Positions 62,235 to 64,000 of a DNA stretch of 64,000 nucleotides are shown piece after piece. Under the pieces are notes generated by a model that saw only the letters and a program-made list of their open reading frames with translations, was not told where the DNA came from and did not search any database. Position 1 is the stretch's first letter. Every line of letters begins with the position of its first letter. Both the position numbers and the translations under genes were made by a program. The stretch covers positions 310,001 through 374,000 of the forward strand of contig NZ_SDSD01000002.1 of assembly GCF_004798965.1 (NCBI RefSeq). The letters run 5' to 3'. This DNA is from Onishia niordana (lineage in GTDB: Bacteria; Pseudomonadota; Gammaproteobacteria; Pseudomonadales; Halomonadaceae).

Positions 62235-64000
62235 TGCTTAACCGTTACCCCCTATGGAAGTATCTGCTGATACTTCTTGTCCTCGCCGTCGGCCTGGTCT
62301 ATTCGCTACCCAACCTCTTCCCCGCGGACCCCGCGGTGCAGATCAGTCCCGCCAGCGGCGGTGAAAACCTCAGCGAATCCCAGTTGGATCGAGTCCAGTC
62401 GGCACTTGCCGATGCCGATATTCCTCTCAAGTCTACCGAGCGCGACCCTAACAGCGTCCTTTTGCGTCTTGATAGTGCCTCTGACCAGATGCGCGCCCGT
62501 GGCGTAGTTGATGGCCTGCTTGACGACGACCATGTGGTTGCCGTCAACCTCGCCGACTCGACGCCTGGCTGGCTCAAGAGCCTGGCTGCCTCGCCGATGA
62601 CCCTGGGCCTCGATTTGCGCGGCGGCGTGCATTTCCTGCTCGAGGTCGACATGGACGCCGCGGTGACCCAGCGACTCGAGGTCAACGCCAGCGCCATACG
62701 CGAAACCCTGCGTGGTGAACGCATCCGCTACCGCAACACGGAGATCGACGGCCGCCAGCTGAGCATGGACTTCATGAACGCTGAAGATCGTGATGAAGCC
62801 AGCAACCTGATTCGCCGCGACTTCCCGGATTTCAGCTACGAAGATGTCGAAGCGGAACGTGGTGCGACCCTTGCCATGACGCTCAGCGATCAGGCGGTTC
62901 AGGAGATTCAGGACTACGCGATCAACCAGAACCTGACCACCCTGCGCAATCGCGTCAATGAGCTGGGTGTGGCCGAGCCGCTGGTCCAGCGTCAGGGCCC
63001 CAACCGCATCGTGGTCGAGCTGCCGGGCGTGCAGGACACTGCCGCTGCCAAGCGCGTGGTGGGTGCTACTGCCAACCTCGAGTTCCGCCTCGAGGCACGT
63101 CCGGATACGCCAGAGCAGGAGACCGAAACCCTCGAGTTCCGCTCCAGCCAACGGACCGCTGCGCTGATGCGTGATGTCATTATCACCGGTGACAGCGTTT
63201 CCAGCGCCAATCGCAGTTTCGATGAGAACGGCCGCCCTCAGGTCAATATCGACCTGGACGGCACCGGCGGCACCCTGATCAACCGGGCCACCCGCTCCAA
63301 CATCGGCCGCAACATGGCGGTGGTGTTCATCGAGCACAAGACCCGCGACCGCACCGTGATGGAAGACGGCAAGCCGGTGGTGAAGCGTGATCCCTACACC
63401 GAGCGCGGCATCATCAGCCTGGCGACCATCCAGAGCGCTCTGGGCAACAGCTTCCGCATCACCGGGCTCGACTCGCCCACCGAAGCCGCCGAGCTGTCGC
63501 TGCTGCTGCGTTCGGGCTCACTTGCCGCGCCGATCTACTTCGTGCAGGAACGCACCATCGGCCCAAGCCTGGGTCAGGACAACATCGACCGCGGCATTCT
63601 CTCGGTGCAAATCGGCCTGCTACTGGTCGTCGCCTTCATGCTGCTGCGCTACAAGGCCTTCGGGGTGATCGCCAACGTCGCACTCGGCATCAACCTGGTG
63701 CTGGTGATCGCGGCCATGTCGATGCTCGGCGCCACGCTAACGCTGCCCGGCATCGCCGGTATCGTGCTGACGCTCGGTATGGCAGTCGATGCCAACGTGT
63801 TGATATTCGAACGCATACGCGAGGAATTGCGAACCGGACTCTCGGTGCAGCAAGCGATCCATGCAGGTTATGAACGCGCCTTCACCTCGATCGTCGACGC
63901 CAACCTGACTACCCTGCTGGTCGCGCTGATCCTGTTCTCGATCGGCACCGGCCCAGTCAAAGGCTTCGCCGTCACCCTGTCGCTGGGCATCCTGACCTCG
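62235..64000 (+). CDS. secD: Protein translocase subunit SecD (partial)
   Basis: 588 complete codons to the window edge, 3' end missing. N-terminal membrane segment with LLILLVLAVGLVYSLPNLFP, the large periplasmic domain including LGLDLRGGVHFLLEVD and NELGVAEPLVQRQG, and from about 460 the membrane domain with the LGQDNIDRG and GMAVDANVLIFERIREE motifs that couple proton flow to late protein export. AGGCAGGG precedes ATG; 119 bp after yajC. Confidence 0.96.

Overview
The window reads as a chromosomal segment of a high-GC halophilic gammaproteobacterium, most likely Halomonas or another member of the Halomonadaceae. The reasons are the GC3-rich codon use, an alpha-glucosidase closely resembling the Halomonas GH13_23 enzyme, a Pseudomonas-like ast/aru operon, FabV as enoyl reductase, and the queA-tgt-yajC-secD order. 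This placement is inferred from protein resemblance, without a database search. I see no insertion sequence, prophage, CRISPR array, rRNA or replication origin.

Layout. 0.2-7 kb, minus strand: Tat-exported PhoX phosphatase with a Pho-box array upstream, RmuC with a repetitive tail, cysteine synthase CysK, and a DUF2252 protein. 7-11.1 kb, plus strand: a secreted VWA protein carrying five 88-residue repeats, a small lipoprotein, and an NfeD/SPFH membrane pair. 11.3-22.3 kb: a maltose/alpha-glucoside locus. malT, alpha-glucosidase, malK and a sugar acetyltransferase run rightwards and converge on malE-malF-malG running leftwards. MalT-box-like sites lie before malE and before the glucosidase, and a decayed alpha-amylase fragment lies beside malE. 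22.3-25.5 kb: DUF2946 and PepSY membrane proteins, then ZapE.

25.6-32 kb, minus strand: arginine succinyltransferase operon astC-aruF-aruG-astD-astB, ending at a clear terminator with no astE. 32.3-41 kb: an SDR enzyme, a LysR regulator, and a divergent siderophore uptake operon (TonB receptor, binding protein, two permeases, ATPase, methyltransferase) with a Fur-like inverted repeat. 40.9-55.7 kb: scattered housekeeping, redox and regulatory genes (RluF with a long basic tail, three further regulators, AKR, FabV, DUF7079, glutathione peroxidase, NUDIX, AidB-like, REC-EAL, LysE, DODA-type dioxygenase, DoxX). 55.8-64 kb: a chemoreceptor, a retropepsin-like protease, tRNA-Leu(CAA) with a strong promoter, queA, tgt, yajC and secD, which runs off the window.

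How the genes fit together. The maltose locus supplies an inner-membrane importer (MalEFGK), a cytoplasmic hydrolase and a MalT-type activator. The ast block converts arginine as far as succinylglutamate. The iron locus is a complete outer- and inner-membrane uptake path. The most notable observations are the alpha-amylase relic next to divergent MalT boxes, the PhoB-box array before phoX, the nearly identical 264-bp repeats in the VWA gene, and the two repeat-rich C-terminal tails (RmuC, RluF). I did not find a convincing wholly new multi-gene system.
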